From Sulfurovum sp. (GTDB taxonomy: Bacteria; Campylobacterota; Campylobacteria; Campylobacterales; Sulfurovaceae): a DNA stretch of 64,000 nt. The stretch lies in the NCBI GenBank assembly GCA_027062365.1, contig JAMOTK010000050.1:40636-104635 (forward strand), in the 5' to 3' direction. Numbering within the stretch: the first letter of the stretch is position 1; every line of letters begins with the position of its first letter. Of the stretch, positions 61,812 through 64,000 are shown one piece after another. A program made the position numbers and the translations under genes. A model generated the notes under the pieces. The model ran no database searches. It worked only from the letters and a program-made list of their open reading frames with translations, and was not told where the DNA came from.

Positions 61812-61900
61812 ACTCGTTCCCATCGCTCCTGCGTGGGAATGCATATCAGAGTTTATTAAGCTAATTATATTCATTCCCACCGAGGACGGATGGGAACGAG
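61812..61900. repeat. REP-like palindromic dispersed repeat, copy 2
   Basis: actcgttcccatcgctcctgcgtgggaatgcatatcagagtttatt... cattcccaccgaggacggatgggaacgag; near-identical to 43686-43772. Confidence 0.9.
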
Positions 61901-61919
61901 AGAAAAAAGGATATAAAAT

Positions 61920-62078
61920 ATGGAAGCTTTTTTAATTATTATATTGCTTATAGGAGCTTTATTTTTTGCTTTTAGAGGTGCTGATTATAGTTCAACTACA
62001 AATTATGATACAAATTATGAATATGATGATGATTCTAGTTGGGGAGACTCAGGTGGAGATTCTAGTAATGGAGATTAG
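61920..62078 (+). CDS. Small single-TM protein with acidic/Ser/Gly tail (not in ORF track)
   Basis: MEAFLIIILLIGALFFAFRGADYSSTTNYDTNYEYDDDSSWGDSGGDSSNGD*. Confidence 0.5.
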   Translation: MEAFLIIILLIGALFFAFRGADYSSTTNYDTNYEYDDDSSWGDSGGDSSNGD

Positions 62079-62185
62079 ATATTGCTATAAAAATTTCACC
62101 AAAGCAACTCTTTTATTTCTTAATTTCCCTATTTTACTTTAACATATTTTGATGTATAATCCAAAAATTTACATTTGGAGCATAG

Positions 62186-62624
62186 ATGCAGACGATAATA
62201 CAAGAAGCCTATAAGGCGTTGATGGCGAAAGAATATGATAAAGCATTAGAACTTTATATGGCTTTGGAAGCAAAAGAAGAAGCGACAAGCTTTTATTATT
62301 TGGGTTTTCTTTATTTTAGAGGGCATGGGGTGCTTCAAGATACGAAGAGGGCTTTTGAATATTATCTAAAGTCGGCTACGCGTGAAGTGCCTTTGGCTCA
62401 GTTTGAAGTGGCTTTGATGCTTGAAAATGGTGAGGGCTGTGAGAAAGTTTTTAGTACAACTCTCAGGACGGCTCATTGAGAAGAACAAAGAATTTACCAC
62501 ACCTGCTTTACTATCAGGTCTTTGGGTTTTTATGAAGATGATGAATGTTTTAAGTATTTACGATGTTGAATCACTTTTTACCTTTAAAGAACAAATCGGG
62601 GATATGATGGGTATGGAACTTTGA
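62186..62624 (+). pseudogene. Sel1/TPR-repeat protein, apparently truncated/frameshifted
   Basis: Sel1 repeats EATSFYYLGFLYFRGHGVLQDTKRAFEYYLKSATREVPLAQFEVALMLENGEGCEK, then frame ends at 62479 while an overlapping frame continues 62421-62624. Confidence 0.5.
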
Positions 62625-62662
62625 GTTGTGTAGAAAGGTATGATTATATCATATATATTAAA

Positions 62663-62908
62663 TTATCTAAAAAACTCACATACATCAACTTCTAAAACAT
62701 CAGCAATTTTTATAAGATGTTCAATATTAAAATGCTTATTATTCAAACACAATTCAGCCATAGAAACTGTACCCACAGCTTTATGACCAATCGCCAAAGA
62801 GAGTGCAAGTTGAGATACGCCTTTTGATTTACGAGCATTCTTGACATTGATACCAATCTGCTTATAAATTTCTAGCATTTCTTCACTACCAATACTACAC
62901 TCTTTCAA
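62663..62908 (-). CDS. XRE-family helix-turn-helix regulator
   Basis: GINVKNARKSKGVSQLALSLAIGHKAVGTVSMAELCLNNKHFNIEHLIKIADVLEVDVCEFF. Confidence 0.88.
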   Translation of the reverse strand: MKECSIGSEEMLEIYKQIGINVKNARKSKGVSQLALSLAIGHKAVGTVSMAELCLNNKHFNIEHLIKIADVLEVDVCEFFR

Positions 62909-62964
62909 AATACCTACCTATAGTTAAACTTACTAGAAGTATATAATTGCTAGAATATTTATTC

Positions 62965-62982
62965 AACTAACTATGGTTAGTT
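62965..62982. promoter_or_regulatory. Perfect palindrome between divergent XRE gene and secreted-protein gene; candidate operator
   Basis: aactaac-tatg-gttagtt. Confidence 0.5.
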
Positions 62983-63007
62983 AGATTTTTTTAAAGAAGG
63001 TTTTTTG

Positions 63008-63301
63008 ATGAGAAAGATTTTATTTGTATTGCTTTTAATGAATACTTTTATTCTAGCTATAGGTCCTGGTGATTATGTATGTAACTATTATGATAGAGCT
63101 AAAGATTCTAAATGGTGTGGTACTGTAGTCCAAACAGCTGGAGATAAGTTAAAAATAGATGTTACAAAAGTAAATTGTAATTCAGGTGGTTTTCTAGGTA
63201 TATGTGTTCAGTTTAATGAAGGTACTTGTACGGGTAATATAGTTTTACAAAATAATCAACAATATTCTATATGGGTACCAAAATATTGTGTTAGCTCATA
63301 A
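63008..63301 (+). CDS. Small Cys-containing secreted protein, unknown function
   Basis: Signal peptide MRKILFVLLLMNTFILA; six Cys in mature part. Confidence 0.6.
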   Translation: MRKILFVLLLMNTFILAIGPGDYVCNYYDRAKDSKWCGTVVQTAGDKLKIDVTKVNCNSGGFLGICVQFNEGTCTGNIVLQNNQQYSIWVPKYCVSS

Positions 63302-63428
63302 CAAAGCTCCTGCTTCGTTATTCCTTATCGGTATTTCAATTGCTCAATAAAATTTAATTTTGATAGCTGTTTTCAACGCACCTTTGAATGATATTTTAAA
63401 TTCAGATTTTTTCTTTGTGTGAGGTTTT

Positions 63429-63446
63429 GGTGCGTGATTACGCACC
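63429..63446. repeat. Short palindrome ggtgcgt-gatt-acgcacc followed by ctacg; probable dispersed-repeat unit
   Basis: 7-bp perfect arms; related tccgtagggtgc string also precedes the REP copy near 61790. Confidence 0.5.
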
Positions 63447-63907
63447 CTACGAAATTTCTGCGATTTTCCATTTATATTTTACTGCGAAATATGCGATAAC
63501 TCCTGCTAATATAATTTTTTTTAGCTATAATTTATATTAAAAATAAAGTATTAGGTAAATAATGACAGATGAAGAAATAAAATCTAAATTGTGTAATTTG
63601 GTTGAATTTTCTATAGAAAATAATTAATTACAAGAGTTATTAAATTAAACATAAGTAGAAAAAAAGTGTTAAAGCTAAAAACTTTATTTAGATAGTTATA
63701 GCAGACCAAAAACTGCTATATTTTTACGGTTATTGAGAGTTTTCATCCTAAAAATGATACAAGTCATTCACTCCGATGGTCTTTAAATAACAAAAGAGTA
63801 ATAAAACTTTTTGTACATTTTTATTATACATTTTTTATTTAAATAATACAAGGTGTTTTTATTAGGTTCCTTCTAACAACACCATAGCCAAAAAAACCCA
63901 AAAATCA

Positions 63908-64000
63908 TCAAGCACTATCCCTATAAATCATAGAGAACTGGGCGATATGATTAATAGCCTTGCTAATTAAAATATCATCCACTTTTTGCCCATAGAATTT
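63908..64000 (-). CDS. Partial ORF, C-terminus only, unknown
   Basis: Minus strand ...KFYGQKVDDILISKAINHIAQFSMIYRDSA*, open to window edge. Confidence 0.3.
   Translation of the reverse strand, partial: KFYGQKVDDILISKAINHIAQFSMIYRDSA

Noticed and set aside
62663-63301. XRE plus small ORF as a classical toxin-antitoxin pair
   Set aside because: The partner has a signal peptide and is divergently transcribed, unlike HigBA/HipBA-type modules; kept only as a regulator/secreted-protein finding.
1-64000. tRNA, rRNA or tmRNA genes
   Set aside because: No CCA-ended cloverleaf, GTTCRANYC T-loop context or rRNA-like sequence was recognised by eye in intergenic regions; a tRNAscan/Infernal run would be decisive.

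Overview
The window is a low-GC chromosomal segment whose gene content (MtaB, BioV-like esterase, LpxB, an oad/pckA cluster, rsmH-ftsL-like) looks like a Campylobacterota (Sulfurovum/Sulfurimonas-type) genome. Most of it is housekeeping genes: tex, rsmH, speA, cysE, aspartate aminotransferase, lpxB, rsmD, pckA, oadABG, a DEAD-box helicase, uppP, mog, mtaB, aroB, hisS, nhaA, valS. The accessory content includes: (i) a restriction-modification locus with a 1243-aa nuclease-methylase-specificity fusion, a second PD-(D/E)XK-like protein, and a leading small secreted protein preceded by a (TAATAT)6.7 repeat; (ii) a CusCBA-type RND metal-efflux operon ending in a small lipoprotein that shares a repeated MKCxxGKCG motif with the operon's adaptor; (iii) an FtsH-like AAA protein lacking the HEXXH zinc site; (iv) a 152-bp MITE with perfect 15-bp TIRs starting GTAA and a perfect 8-bp target duplication (IS66-like), just upstream of a small VCBS-repeat secreted protein; (v) two copies of an ~88-bp REP-like palindromic repeat; (vi) an HspR/HAIR-like operator overlapping a canonical promoter in front of a cbpA/dnaJ-family gene. 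No CRISPR array, rRNA or tRNA was recognised. All product names come from reading motifs in the translated ORFs; no database search was run.
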